Positions 1-8,062 are shown, counted from the stretch's first letter. The stretch is 64,000 bases of DNA from an uncultured Clostridia bacterium (GCA_934278995.1 CAKQWM010000010.1:24069-88068), one strand, 5' to 3'. Numbers and translations: made by a program. The notes: generated from the sequence alone by a model not told the origin.

Positions 1-2
1 CG

Positions 3-1229
3 GCAGGCATATTGTCCTGTCTTATTTTAAGCGTACCGTCAACCCTTGCTTTATATATCTTTAAAGACGCGTTTTCTTTTCTTTTTGCCGATCAAAGAAG
101 TTACGATCTTCTTCTCGTTATACTTCCGGGCGTCGTTATAACGTCGGTTTACGCCGTGATACGCGGTTATTTTTGGGGTAACAGATATTTTTTTACTTAT
201 TCCTTAATCGAACTCGCGGAAGAAGCGGTAATGTGCGTTTCGGGCGTCGTTCTCGTTAAATTTGCCGACGATTATTGGTCGAAAGCAGTCGGCGCCGCGC
301 AAAGCGTTACCATATCGTACGTGTTTTCCTTCGTGCTTTCAACGACTTTTTTTCTTATAAAATCGGGAAAGCCGACAAATCCGCTCAGAAAATTAAAACC
401 CGTTTTAGAAAGTTCTTCACCGATAACGCTGATGAGAACGTTAACTTCCTTTTTAGGTTCCGTCGTTGCTATAATTTTACCGCAAAAACTGCTTGAATAC
501 GGTTTTAGCAAGGCAAGAGCGATGGAGGCTTTCGGGGCGCTTTCGGGAATGGCGCTTCCGCTACTGTTTATTCCGTCAACGATAATCGGCTCGATCGCCT
601 TAGTGATTGTTCCAAAACTTTCCGAAAGTTATTACCGAAAAGACGGCGACACTCTTAAATTTGCGATAAAACGTTCGCTGGACTTTTCCGTTTTATTCTC
701 CGTTATAATAGTACCCGTATTTATAGTGTGCGGAAAAGAAATAGGTACGGTAATTTACGACAACGCCGAAGCGGGCGGGTATCTTTCGGTATCGAGTTTC
801 ATAATGGTACCCATGAGTATTACCATGATAACCAACAGCGTTTTAAATTCGTTGAATTACGAAAAGAAAACGCTCGTTAATTTTCTTGTCGGCGCCGCAG
901 TAATGATTGCTTCCGCGTTGTTTCTGACAGGATATATCGGCGTTTATTCTCTTATTTTGGGCTACTTTTTAAACTATGCTATTACGGGCGTTCTTAATTT
1001 CAGATTGTTAAACGGCGTTACGGGACAAGTAAAACAGTACCTTAAACAGATTACAATGTTTTTTATCGGGCTTACTCTGACCGTAATTTTCGGGCATTTT
1101 CTTCACGGCGCGATAAAAAATTACGTCGGCGACTTTTTGCGCGTCGTTATAATCGGCGTCGGCACGTGCGTTTTTCAGGCGATATACCTTCAGATAACCT
1201 CCACTTTCGATTTCAGGAAGTTTTTTTAA
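3..1229 (+). CDS. Polysaccharide/lipid flippase, MATE/SpoVB-like (5' truncated)
   Basis: Integral membrane protein of the MATE/PST/MurJ-type superfamily, which flips lipid-linked sugars or other substrates across the cytoplasmic membrane. The reading frame is open from base 3, so the true start lies to the left of the window. About 409 codons are visible, against roughly 500 residues for complete SpoVB-like proteins. Around ten hydrophobic helices are seen, separated by short basic loops such as KSGKPTNPLRKLKP. The frame has the family pattern of a second half beginning near the TLMRTLTSFLGSVV segment and of IPSTIIGSIALVIVPKLSE, which resembles the SpoVB loop. The substrate cannot be read from the sequence. 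It is followed by a separately promoted gene, so it is the last gene of its own unit. Membership of the superfamily is fairly sure, the subfamily less so. Confidence 0.75.
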   Translation, partial: AGILSCLILSVPSTLALYIFKDAFSFLFADQRSYDLLLVILPGVVITSVYAVIRGYFWGNRYFFTYSLIELAEEAVMCVSGVVLVKFADDYWSKAVGAAQSVTISYVFSFVLSTTFFLIKSGKPTNPLRKLKPVLESSSPITLMRTLTSFLGSVVAIILPQKLLEYGFSKARAMEAFGALSGMALPLLFIPSTIIGSIALVIVPKLSESYYRKDGDTLKFAIKRSLDFSVLFSVIIVPVFIVCGKEIGTVIYDNAEAGGYLSVSSFIMVPMSITMITNSVLNSLNYEKKTLVNFLVGAAVMIASALFLTGYIGVYSLILGYFLNYAITGVLNFRLLNGVTGQVKQYLKQITMFFIGLTLTVIFGHFLHGAIKNYVGDFLRVVIIGVGTCVFQAIYLQITSTFDFRKFF

Positions 1230-1288
1230 CCGATAATCCGTTTAACCTTTCAAATATAGGTTTTTGTTTTTATGATATCGTTTTTTGC

Positions 1289-1317
1289 TTGACTTGAAAC
1301 AATCATTCTAATATAAT
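1289..1317 (+). promoter_or_regulatory. Sigma-A type promoter of the folate transporter transcript
   Basis: A TTGACT hexamer (1289-1294) and a TATAAT hexamer (1312-1317) are separated by exactly 17 bp. The predicted transcription start near 1324 lies about ten bases before the riboswitch aptamer, as expected for a riboswitch leader. Confidence 0.85.
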
Positions 1318-1333
1318 AAAGAAAAAATAAAAA

Positions 1334-1448
1334 ATGCAAAGTAGGAAGTTGCGCGTTAAGTGTTGCAAAACGGGATGTTGTTTGCAAACGAAAAGGCTCC
1401 GCTTAAAAAACGGATAACCCTTGCGGTGCGCTTCCGCGTCCGTTGCAA
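1334..1448 (+). promoter_or_regulatory. Tetrahydrofolate (THF, folT-type) riboswitch aptamer
   Basis: The leader carries the conserved blocks of the THF class I riboswitch in order: AGTAGG (1340-1345), GCGTTAAGTG (about 1353-1362), GGGATGTTG flanked by the hairpin arms TTGCAAA/TTTGCAA (1363-1387), ACGAA, GCGGTG (1423-1428) and GCGTCCG (1436-1442). Terminal pairing between TGCAA (1335-1339) and TTGCA (1443-1447) closes P1, and GGAAG pairs with CTTCC inside it. The order and spacing match my recollection of the folT motif. It precedes an S-component gene, the classical target of this riboswitch, so the ligand is expected to be a reduced folate that represses the gene. Confidence 0.88.
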
Positions 1449-1470
1449 TATAGGTTTTTTACCCGTACGG

Positions 1471-1501
1471 AACGCTTTGCCGAGGCAAGGCGTTTTATTT
1501 T
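1471..1501 (+). terminator. Riboswitch-controlled intrinsic terminator
   Basis: An 11-bp hairpin (AACGCTTTGCC/GGCAAGGCGTT, one G-U pair, 1471-1494) is followed by a T-rich run. It lies between the THF aptamer and the start codon, so the switch probably works by premature transcription termination when folate binds. Confidence 0.8.
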
Positions 1502-1532
1502 GGAATCGGACCGAACTTTAAGCGAGGGTTTT

Positions 1533-2153
1533 ATGAAGTTTTTGGTTTCGGATTTTTTACGCAATTTATCCGTGTCGAAAAAAATAGCGTTCATTTCGCT
1601 TTTTACGGCAATATCGACGCTTTCGAATATGTATCTCGAGGTGAGAATTTTCGACGTACAGTATTCGCTGACGATAGCGTTTTCTTTTTTGAACGGTCTG
1701 TTTTTAGGACCTATGTTCGGCTTTTTGTCTTGCTTTTTGGGCGATCTTATAGGTTATCTGATAAATAACTGGGGGCAACTTTATATGCCCTGGGTGGGGA
1801 TTTCCACCGGTACGTTCGCTTTTATTTCCGGCTCCGTGTTCTATTTTAAAAGTAAAAAAAGCGCAAGCGTTTTTATAAAACTTGCGTTGTTTGCGGTAAT
1901 TTCTTTTATAATTTGCACCGTATTGATTAACTCGTCCGGATTTTATTTTTACAACAGAAAAATGGGGTTTTCGGACGCGGTTTTAAGTTACGCTGAAAGT
2001 TTAACAGGAAAAAGAGAGGCGGGCTATTTTATATATTTATTGTACAGACTGATTTTTAAAGGTCAGATTTTTAACAGTCTTTTTAATTACGCTTTGATTT
2101 TTATAATCGTTCCGATACTTAAAAAATTGCCGGATTTAAACAAGTTATTTTAA
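1533..2153 (+). CDS. folT: ECF transporter S component, folate type (FolT-like)
   Basis: Substrate-binding membrane subunit of a group II energy-coupling-factor importer. The 206-residue protein has about five to six hydrophobic helices and the S-component layout: an N-terminal basic stretch (SVSKKIAFISLFTAIS), then a GLFLGPMFGFLSCFLGDLIGY helix and a conserved glycine/proline-rich turn (MPWVGISTG). No ATPase or EcfT gene is nearby, as usual for group II systems that share an energizing module. The ATG at 1533 is chosen because GCGAGGG stands just upstream and because the reading frame further upstream runs through the riboswitch terminator. Folate specificity is inferred from the THF riboswitch in its leader, and that inference is strong. 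Expression should fall when reduced folates are plentiful. Confidence 0.87.
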   Translation: MKFLVSDFLRNLSVSKKIAFISLFTAISTLSNMYLEVRIFDVQYSLTIAFSFLNGLFLGPMFGFLSCFLGDLIGYLINNWGQLYMPWVGISTGTFAFISGSVFYFKSKKSASVFIKLALFAVISFIICTVLINSSGFYFYNRKMGFSDAVLSYAESLTGKREAGYFIYLLYRLIFKGQIFNSLFNYALIFIIVPILKKLPDLNKLF

Positions 2154-2179
2154 TAAAATATTAACACGAAATATTAAAA

Positions 2180-2232
2180 AAGTCCGCCTATACGTCCGTT
2201 ATCGATGATTTTCGGATATATCAGGCGGGCTT
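2180..2232. terminator. Bidirectional terminator between folT and yhbY
   Basis: The arms AAGTCCGCCT and AGGCGGGCTT (one G-U pair) enclose a loop that contains one copy of the dispersed intergenic repeat (2187-2204). T-rich tracts follow on the plus strand (GTTTTATTTG) and on the minus strand (complement of the A-run at 2176-2180), which suits the two convergent genes. Confidence 0.8.
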
Positions 2233-2249
2233 GTTTTATTTGTTTTTTA

Positions 2250-2546
2250 TCAAAACTCGACGTGTTTAACGCCGGGTTTTTTGCTTTTTCTGTATAATAC
2301 GATTTTTCTTCCGATAACGCAAACGACGTCCGAAGCCGTCAGCGCCGCTAATTTATCGGCGAAATCCTGCGCGGTGGAGTCGGCGTTGTCGAGAACGGAA
2401 ATTTTTATAAGTTCTCTTTTATCGAGCGCTTTTGAAAGAGTTTCTATAAGCGCGTCCGACACGCCGCCCTTGCCTATCTGTGTTACAGGCTCTATACTCT
2501 GAGCCATACTTCTTAAATTGCTTCTTTGTTTTGACGTAAATTCCAT
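2250..2546 (-). CDS. yhbY: YhbY/CRS1-type RNA-binding protein
   Basis: Small CRM-domain protein (98 residues, the normal length) that associates with pre-50S ribosomal particles in other bacteria. Visible family marks are KQRSNLRSMAQ at the N-terminus, the IGKGGVSDALI loop (GxxG-like RNA-binding turn, about residues 25-35), and GRKIVLYRKSK near the end. It lies 24 bp downstream of obg and is the last gene of the nth-obg-yhbY unit; pairing with obg is common in Bacillota and fits a role in large-subunit maturation. Confidence 0.92.
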   Translation of the reverse strand: MEFTSKQRSNLRSMAQSIEPVTQIGKGGVSDALIETLSKALDKRELIKISVLDNADSTAQDFADKLAALTASDVVCVIGRKIVLYRKSKKPGVKHVEF

Positions 2547-2570
2547 AATAACCTCTCAGTCTGTAACTTG

Positions 2571-3836
2571 TCAGTCTAAATAATCAAATTCGACTTCGCC
2601 TATAACCACGGTGTCGCCGTCTTTTATACCGGCATTTTTAAGCGCCTTGAAAACGCCCTTGTCGCGCAGAGTTTTTTGCATATACGAAAGCGAATCCATA
2701 TCGTTTAATACGACGTTTCTCGTAAGCAAATCCACGAGCGGACCGATTACCACGTACGAACCGTCTTCGTCGCGTTCGATTTCAAAAGAATTTTCGTCTT
2801 TCTTTTCGTAAACGAATTCTTCATGCTCTATGGGTTTAACGGGAGGCAGGGTTTTTAAAGCGTCCCAAACGCCGTCCAAAAGCGCCTCGACGCCTTCGCC
2901 CGTTATTGCGGAAATAGGATATATTTTATATTTTTTACCGAATTTTTTGACGAATTTTTTATAGTTTTCTTCCGAGCCGTCTATGTCGGTCTTGTTAAGC
3001 GCCACTATCTGTAAAAGCGCGCCGACGGCTTCGTCGTATTTTTTCAATTCGTCGTTAAGTTTTTTGAAATCTTCGATAGGATCTCTGCCTTCGATTCCCG
3101 ATATATCGACGATGTGTACGAGCATTCTCGTCCTTTCGATATGACGTAAAAACTCGTGTCCCAGACCGGCGCCTTCGCTCGCCCCTTCTATAAGACCGGG
3201 AATATCCGCCACGACAAAACTGTCGTCGTAATGAGCGACCACGCCGAGATTAGGAGAAAGCGTCGTAAAATGATACGCCGCGATTTTCGGCTTGGCGCCC
3301 GAAATTTTGGACAATAAAGTGGATTTACCTACGCTCGGAAATCCCAAAAGACCGACGTCGGCAATCGTTTTTAATTCTAAGGTCAGCCTTACCGGCTCGG
3401 TAGTTTCGCCTTTTTGCGAAAAATGGGGCGCGTGACGAGTTGACGTGCAGAACTTTGCGTTTCCCTTTCCGCCTCTTCCGCCGCGCAGAACGAGTTTTTT
3501 TTCTCCGTCGTAAAAAACGTCGCAAACGATTTTGTCGGTCGATTTATCTTTAACTATCGTACCGAGCGGTACGTATATATAAAGATCAGTTCCCTTTTTG
3601 CCGTAACACTTTTTAGGTCCGCCTTTGGCGCCGTTTTCGGCAAAATACTTTTTCTTGTAGTAAAAATCTATAAGACTCGATTTTCTTTTGTCGCCGACGA
3701 AATAGACGTCTCCGCCGTCGCCGCCGTCGCCGCCGTCCGGACCGCCGTTGGTTACGCCTTTATAACGAATGAACGACGTCGCGCCGTCGCCTCCGTTACC
3801 TGCTTTTATGATAATATACTCTTTATCCACAAACAT
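2571..3836 (-). CDS. obg: Obg/CgtA GTPase
   Basis: Essential GTPase of 50S subunit maturation and stress signalling. The 421-residue protein has all three Obg parts: the glycine-rich Obg fold (residues 1-155, with GNGGDGATSF and GGPDGGDGGDGG), the G domain with P-loop GFPSVGKS (165-172), switch motif DIPGLIEGA (211-219), NKTD and SAITGEG, and a C-terminal OCT domain (about 345-421, DRDEDGSYVV-like region) typical of Gram-positive Obg. It starts 4 bp after the nth stop codon and is therefore co-transcribed with it. No deviation from the family was noticed. Confidence 0.97.
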   Translation of the reverse strand: MFVDKEYIIIKAGNGGDGATSFIRYKGVTNGGPDGGDGGDGGDVYFVGDKRKSSLIDFYYKKKYFAENGAKGGPKKCYGKKGTDLYIYVPLGTIVKDKSTDKIVCDVFYDGEKKLVLRGGRGGKGNAKFCTSTRHAPHFSQKGETTEPVRLTLELKTIADVGLLGFPSVGKSTLLSKISGAKPKIAAYHFTTLSPNLGVVAHYDDSFVVADIPGLIEGASEGAGLGHEFLRHIERTRMLVHIVDISGIEGRDPIEDFKKLNDELKKYDEAVGALLQIVALNKTDIDGSEENYKKFVKKFGKKYKIYPISAITGEGVEALLDGVWDALKTLPPVKPIEHEEFVYEKKDENSFEIERDEDGSYVVIGPLVDLLTRNVVLNDMDSLSYMQKTLRDKGVFKALKNAGIKDGDTVVIGEVEFDYLD

Positions 3837-3840
3837 GTTT

Positions 3841-4482
3841 TTAACACTTTTTACCGCTATTTTGATAATATTCGCAGTAATCCTTCAAATTACAATTCAT
3901 ACAATCGGGCTTTTTGGAATGGCAAATATTCCGACCGTGATTTATCAAAAAATGATGCGCGTGACGCCACATATCTCGGTCTATAAGCCTGTTTAAGTCA
4001 AATTCGGTATGCTTCGGATCTTTTGCGGAAGACAGCCCGAGCCTGTGCGATACTCTGAATACGTGCGTATCCACGGCGATTGCCTGTCCGTTAAAGGCAA
4101 CGGCGTAAACGACGTTTGCCGTCTTTTGTCCGACGCCCGCCAAGGTTTTTAATTCTTCGGTGGTTTGGGGAACCTTTCCGCCGAATTTTTCTAAAACGTC
4201 ACGGCTCGCTTCAAGAATATGGCGCGCCTTCGCATGATAAAAACCGCAACTGTGTATGTAGCGTTCAAGTTCTTCCTGCGAAAGTGAAAGCATTTTTTCG
4301 GGCGTGTTATGCGCCTTGAAAAGTTCCTTGGTAACCATATTGACGCGTTTATCGGTGCATTGCGCGGATAAAATTACCGCAACCAAAAGTTCGTATGGCG
4401 AATTAAATTCAAGCGCCGTTTCCGCGTCGGGATAGGTTTTTGACAATATATCAATGATTTTGTCCGAAATAGTCTTGTCCAT
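3841..4482 (-). CDS. nth: Endonuclease III (DNA glycosylase/AP lyase)
   Basis: Base-excision repair enzyme that removes oxidised pyrimidines and cleaves the AP site. The protein has 213 residues, close to the E. coli length. Catalytic Lys120 lies in the helix-hairpin-helix LAGVGQKTANVV, catalytic Asp138 in VDTHVFRV, and the C-terminal [4Fe-4S] ligands follow the Cys-X6-Cys-X2-Cys-X5-Cys pattern (CHSKKPDCMNCNLKDYC). The start at 4482 is chosen because GGTGG precedes it and because the promoter at 4499-4527 puts the transcript start near 4492, which excludes a start at 4527. It is the first gene of nth-obg-yhbY. Confidence 0.96.
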   Translation of the reverse strand: MDKTISDKIIDILSKTYPDAETALEFNSPYELLVAVILSAQCTDKRVNMVTKELFKAHNTPEKMLSLSQEELERYIHSCGFYHAKARHILEASRDVLEKFGGKVPQTTEELKTLAGVGQKTANVVYAVAFNGQAIAVDTHVFRVSHRLGLSSAKDPKHTEFDLNRLIDRDMWRHAHHFLINHGRNICHSKKPDCMNCNLKDYCEYYQNSGKKC

Positions 4483-4498
4483 ACAGCCACCGATACAT

Positions 4499-4527
4499 AT
4501 TTTAACATATATCGGCGATTTTTTCAA
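4499..4527 (-). promoter_or_regulatory. Promoter of nth-obg-yhbY
   Basis: On the minus strand TTGAAA (4527-4522) and TAAAAT (4504-4499) are 17 bp apart. The predicted transcript begins about ten bases before the nth start codon, which gives a very short leader holding only the Shine-Dalgarno site. Confidence 0.75.
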
Positions 4528-4626
4528 TTATTTTAACTCGGTTTTTTATTGTTTAAAAGATATACGCCTTAACCCGAAAAGATTTATCGCGGCGAAAAGA
4601 TTTTTTATCGTCAAATACGCGAAAGT

Positions 4627-4887
4627 TCAAAATACGCGAAAAGTGGAAATCCTTCCGTCGGCTTTTTTTACTTTGTAGATGGCGAAAAACGAATTATAAT
4701 CGTCCGCTTTGATAAGGTTTACGGCAAGACTTAAATATCTTTCTTCGATTTTTGCGGACAAACCGCAACCGATTTTCGCTTCTTTCGGCGTTGCCACGGT
4801 TTCGATTCTTCCGCCGTTACGCTTAAATTCGTTTATAAAAGAAAACAGATCGGTTTTCGATCTGAAAACAACAATACAGGTCGTCAT
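4627..4887 (-). CDS. DUF3343 protein, putative Se/S carrier-like
   Basis: An 86-residue protein matching the DUF3343 pattern: an N-terminal beta strand (CIVVFRSKTDLFSF), a polar helix, then the conserved GCGLSAKI turn (about residues 41-48) and a second alpha/beta unit ending in the YKV strand. The family is described as a putative selenium/sulfur carrier and often sits beside cysteine-desulfurase-like genes. Here such a gene is read divergently, 51 bp away. AAGGAAA precedes the start. The biochemical role is unproven. Confidence 0.8.
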   Translation of the reverse strand: MTTCIVVFRSKTDLFSFINEFKRNGGRIETVATPKEAKIGCGLSAKIEERYLSLAVNLIKADDYNSFFAIYKVKKADGRISTFRVF

Positions 4888-4927
4888 ATAGTTTCCTTTG
4901 AAAGTTATTATTCTTATGTATCGCTAA

Positions 4928-4933
4928 TATAAT
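4928..4933 (+). promoter_or_regulatory. -10 element next to the cysteine desulfurase start
   Basis: TATAAT lies only five bases before the ATG at 4939, which would place the transcription start at or beside the start codon. No convincing -35 was found and no Shine-Dalgarno site is present, so a leaderless mRNA is possible. Confidence 0.45.
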
Positions 4934-4938
4934 TTAGT

Positions 4939-6075
4939 ATGATATATTTCGATAATGCCGCAACTTGCGGTAAAAAACCCGACGTCGTAAATAAAAAACT
5001 CGAATCTTTAATTAAAAGCGCGGGCGTAAACGTCGGTAGAGGCGTTTATGCGGACGCTAAAAAAGCCGAAGAAACGGTTTTTAATTGCCGAAGTTTTTTA
5101 TCGAAAACCGTTAATAACGGTCATATAGCGCGACTTATTTTTACATCTAACTGTACGCACGCGCTTAACCAGATGATTTTCGGCGTTAATTTAAAGGGAA
5201 CCGAAATTGTAACGAGCGTTACGGAACATAACAGCGTTTTACGCCCTTTATATCGTTTAGCCGAAAAAAACAATCTGACCTTGCGCTTTGCGGGGACAGA
5301 CGAATCCGGTAAAGTAAATGCGGAAAATTTAATAGGACTTTTAAACGAAAAAACAGCCTTCGTTATATTGAACGCCGTTTCCAACGTTACGGGGATAAAA
5401 AACGATTTTGAAGAAATCGGTCGAAAAATTAACGGCGCGACGCCTTATTTTGTTGATTGCGCGCAATACGGCGGTCACGGCGAAGTCGATATGCAAAAAA
5501 CGAAAATATCGGCGCTTGCTTTCGCAGGGCATAAAGGACTTTACGCAACGCAAGGCATCGGCGCGCTTGCCGTAAATAAAAACATCGACCTTATTCCTTT
5601 AATGTACGGAGGAAGCGGTAGCGAAACCTTTTCAAAAATCCCCTCGTGTTATCCTGAAAAACTCGAAGCGGGAACGCTTAACTACCCCGCGATTGTTTCG
5701 CTTTATTATGGCGCAAAATATGCTTACGACAACCTCAATCTTACAAAAACCACTCTTAAAAACCTTACTAAACGGCTTATAGACGGACTTTTTACTTTTA
5801 AACACATAAAAGTTTATTCGCCCGTAAACGAGTTCGGCATAGTTTCTTTCGAGGTCGAAAATTTATCCTCTTTAAAACTTGCCGAAGTTTTTTCCGAAAA
5901 CTTCGGCATTTCGGTACGAGGCGGATTTCATTGCGCGCCCCTTATGCACAAATATTTAAAAACCGACGAAAACGGATTGATAAGGGTTTCGCTTTCGCCT
6001 TTTAATACCGAAAACGAAATTGACGAATTTCTGAACGTTTTGCCTATGGCGATATCACTTTGCTTTAAGCCTTGA
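4939..6075 (+). CDS. Cysteine desulfurase family protein (class V aminotransferase)
   Basis: PLP enzyme expected to release sulfur (or selenium) from cysteine or selenocysteine. The 378-residue protein starts with the canonical IYFDNAATCGKKP. The PLP lysine is Lys199 in AGHKG, the ring-stacking Asp173 is in FVDCAQ, and the persulfide cysteine is Cys332 in RGGFHCAP on a short loop. The set of motifs resembles the shorter desulfurase-like family seen next to DUF3343 rather than the Fe-S operon IscS/NifS. No iscU or thiI is beside it. Its last 21 bases overlap the convergent gene that ends at 6055. The start lacks a Shine-Dalgarno site but matches the family N-terminus exactly. The acceptor of the sulfur is unknown. 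Confidence 0.88.
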   Translation: MIYFDNAATCGKKPDVVNKKLESLIKSAGVNVGRGVYADAKKAEETVFNCRSFLSKTVNNGHIARLIFTSNCTHALNQMIFGVNLKGTEIVTSVTEHNSVLRPLYRLAEKNNLTLRFAGTDESGKVNAENLIGLLNEKTAFVILNAVSNVTGIKNDFEEIGRKINGATPYFVDCAQYGGHGEVDMQKTKISALAFAGHKGLYATQGIGALAVNKNIDLIPLMYGGSGSETFSKIPSCYPEKLEAGTLNYPAIVSLYYGAKYAYDNLNLTKTTLKNLTKRLIDGLFTFKHIKVYSPVNEFGIVSFEVENLSSLKLAEVFSENFGISVRGGFHCAPLMHKYLKTDENGLIRVSLSPFNTENEIDEFLNVLPMAISLCFKP

Positions 6076-6333
6076 AATTATTTTTTCGAGTTCTTTTTGT
6101 TGCGACGGATTAAGCGCAGGGCGAAGAGTCGTTGCAAAATTATCGAGATCGGCGTCGGTAAGTTTACCTTCGGCGCGATTTTTTTCGGCTACTTTTATAA
6201 TCTCAAAAAGGAGTTCCGATTGACTTTTACCTTCGTAATCACGAACGAAATTCCTCAATAAATCTTCCGTGTTTTTGTCGAGTTTGATATCGTTTTTTTG
6301 TTTCTTGCCGGTTTTATAATCGGAAAATTTCAT
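6055..6333 (-). CDS. Small conserved-looking hypothetical protein
   Basis: A 92-residue, charged, predicted all-helical soluble protein. The basic head (MKFSDYKTGKKQKND) is followed by two or three amphipathic helices (EDLLRNFVRDYEGKSQSELL; AEKNRAEGKLTDADLDNFA) and a lysine-rich tail. The ATG at 6333 is chosen because GGGGAAA lies upstream; an earlier in-frame start would run into the divergent promoter region. No function recognised. It overlaps the 3' end of the desulfurase gene and is divergent to the gene at 6399, with 65 bp between their starts. Confidence 0.6.
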   Translation of the reverse strand: MKFSDYKTGKKQKNDIKLDKNTEDLLRNFVRDYEGKSQSELLFEIIKVAEKNRAEGKLTDADLDNFATTLRPALNPSQQKELEKIISRLKAK

Positions 6334-6398
6334 TTTAAGTTTCCCCGTAAATATTTTATGCCGATAAAAACATATAATGTTAATGAGTGTTTGTAACA

Positions 6399-6821
6399 AT
6401 GGATTTCAGTCAAATTTTCTCTCTGATAAAAAAAGCCTTTATAAGCGGTGCCTTTGATTTTTTATGCGAGCAAGACGAACAATCCGTTGCGCCCGTAGCG
6501 TTACTTTTAAACCTACCGCCTAAAACAATCGCGTGTATTTGCAACGTTTTGCCTCCTCTTTTTAAAGGCGAACTCGCATTAAAAGACGCTTTACCGAAAT
6601 TGCTTCCGATATTTATTTCTTTTTTGCTTAATAAAAACAAAACTTTTGAAGCGGATAAAAATTTTACAAACGGTATCGATAAGTCTGAAAACATCGAAAA
6701 ACCGACCTATACCGACACTTTTACACAAAAAGAAACCGCAAACGAAGAGATTTTTTCGTTTGCGGACAGCGATATATATTATTCTATAAATTCTTATCTG
6801 GAAAGCGAAAGCGCGTCGTAA
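6399..6821 (+). CDS. Hypothetical protein
   Basis: A 140-residue protein with a hydrophobic-helical first half (FSLIKKAFISGAFDFLCEQD; KTIACICNVLPPLFKGE; LPKLLPIFISFLLNK) and a polar, Thr/Glu-rich tail that looks unstructured. A TATAAT at 6373-6378 would give a leader of about 14 bases, and the ribosome-binding site is weak (GAGTG). Its 3' end overlaps the convergent S41 protease gene by 28 bp. No family recognised. Conserved codon-position bias is not obvious by eye, so it is kept at moderate confidence. Confidence 0.5.
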   Translation: MDFSQIFSLIKKAFISGAFDFLCEQDEQSVAPVALLLNLPPKTIACICNVLPPLFKGELALKDALPKLLPIFISFLLNKNKTFEADKNFTNGIDKSENIEKPTYTDTFTQKETANEEIFSFADSDIYYSINSYLESESAS

Positions 6822-8062
6822 AAAGCGTTATCAGAGCCGATTATTCTTTCGTCTAAGTCGGGATTGATGCCTATATCGTGTATAGAAATCCCCGTTTTTG
6901 GCCAATAAATTTTAGCGGTCGTAAGTTTTATAGCCTCGCCGGTTATTCTCGTGTAAGTCGATTGCATTATTCCCTTTCCGTACGTTTTATAAACGGGTTT
7001 ACCATCCCGATAAGATTTTTCGACTATTACGATTACGATACTGTTTTTATCGTAATCGAGAACCGCTCCAATCAGCGCTTCCGACGCGGAGGCGCTGTTT
7101 TCGTTTGCTAAAATTATGATTTTTTCGTAATTATAATCGGAATAATCAACGGCTTCGCTATAAAAACTGCTTTTCTTTTTATCTTTATAAATCGCGTAAG
7201 AAACAAGTTGTTTACTTGCTTTTTCGGCATCTATAAGGTGCGCGGAAACAGATTCGAGAATATTCATATATCCCCCGCCGTTGTTTCTCAAATCGAGTAT
7301 AAGCACGGTTTTTCCGTTTTCTTTGAAGGTATCCAAAGCCTTTTTGAACTGTCCGGCGGAACCTTCGTTTCCGCTTCCGAGTCCCGAAAAGCCCGTGTAT
7401 TTAATAACGCCCGTTTTGTTTTTTCCACCGAGCGGATACTCTTGGTTATCGCCCGTTCTTGCATACGAAATCGAACCCGATTTGCCCGTAAAGCCGTATT
7501 CTCCCGTTTCGTCGTAATAAGTAACGAAAGTTTCGGTGTATTCTTCCTTTTTTACGGCGTAACTTTGCCGAACGCCGTCGTAATCTATTATAAGAGAAAA
7601 TTCCGTATCGTCCGGGATAGCCGAAAAGGCTTTGTTTCTTTCTTCCGTCGTGTCGATTGTCGTACGTTTGCCGTTATAATCTATCGCAACGAGTACGCCG
7701 TTCGGCTTTATCCCGGCAAATCCGGCGGGAGAATTGTTTACGGCGCGCATTATTTTATTGCTGTCGCTATAAAAAGAAAGTCCTACGCCCGAACGTTTAC
7801 CGAGCGATGTTTTTTTAACGACGTCGTATTCCTCTTTCGTGTAATACTCGGAGTACTTATCCAAAAGCGCGTTTTCTATAACGCCTACGAGATCGTCCGT
7901 TTCCTCGTAATAGTACTTTTTGTACATTTCGAGAATATAGTTAACCGTTTCGATATCTTTATCGAAAGCGCTTCTTCCGACGAGATATCCGCCGAGAAAC
8001 ACCACCGCGGACATAATTATTGCCGATATTGCAATCAACGTGTTTTTAAGATTTTTGTTCAT
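6794..8062 (-). CDS. S41 family C-terminal processing peptidase with PDZ domain
   Basis: Membrane-tethered serine protease of the CtpA/CtpB type that trims or degrades extracytoplasmic proteins. The 422 residues contain an uncleaved signal anchor (about 8-30), a PDZ domain (about 90-170, with GVGLSFYSDS and SPAGFAGIKPNGVL), and the S41 core. The catalytic serine lies in NENSASASE (320-328) and the catalytic lysine in YGKGIMQ (Lys363); DLRNNGGG (257-264) is the usual oxyanion-loop region. Family marks are complete, so it should be active. The partner substrate is unknown; sporulation signalling is one role in Bacillota. The 3' end overlaps the convergent gene at 6399-6821. Confidence 0.93.
   Translation of the reverse strand: MNKNLKNTLIAISAIIMSAVVFLGGYLVGRSAFDKDIETVNYILEMYKKYYYEETDDLVGVIENALLDKYSEYYTKEEYDVVKKTSLGKRSGVGLSFYSDSNKIMRAVNNSPAGFAGIKPNGVLVAIDYNGKRTTIDTTEERNKAFSAIPDDTEFSLIIDYDGVRQSYAVKKEEYTETFVTYYDETGEYGFTGKSGSISYARTGDNQEYPLGGKNKTGVIKYTGFSGLGSGNEGSAGQFKKALDTFKENGKTVLILDLRNNGGGYMNILESVSAHLIDAEKASKQLVSYAIYKDKKKSSFYSEAVDYSDYNYEKIIILANENSASASEALIGAVLDYDKNSIVIVIVEKSYRDGKPVYKTYGKGIMQSTYTRITGEAIKLTTAKIYWPKTGISIHDIGINPDLDERIIGSDNAFYDALSLSR

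Noticed and set aside
1443..1532. Upstream start for the S component gene
   Set aside because: It would run through the riboswitch terminator, and the ATG at 1533 has a ribosome-binding site and the normal N-terminus.
4483..4527. Longer start for nth at 4527
   Set aside because: The predicted promoter at 4499-4527 lies over it; the start at 4482 also puts the catalytic residues at Lys120 and Asp138.
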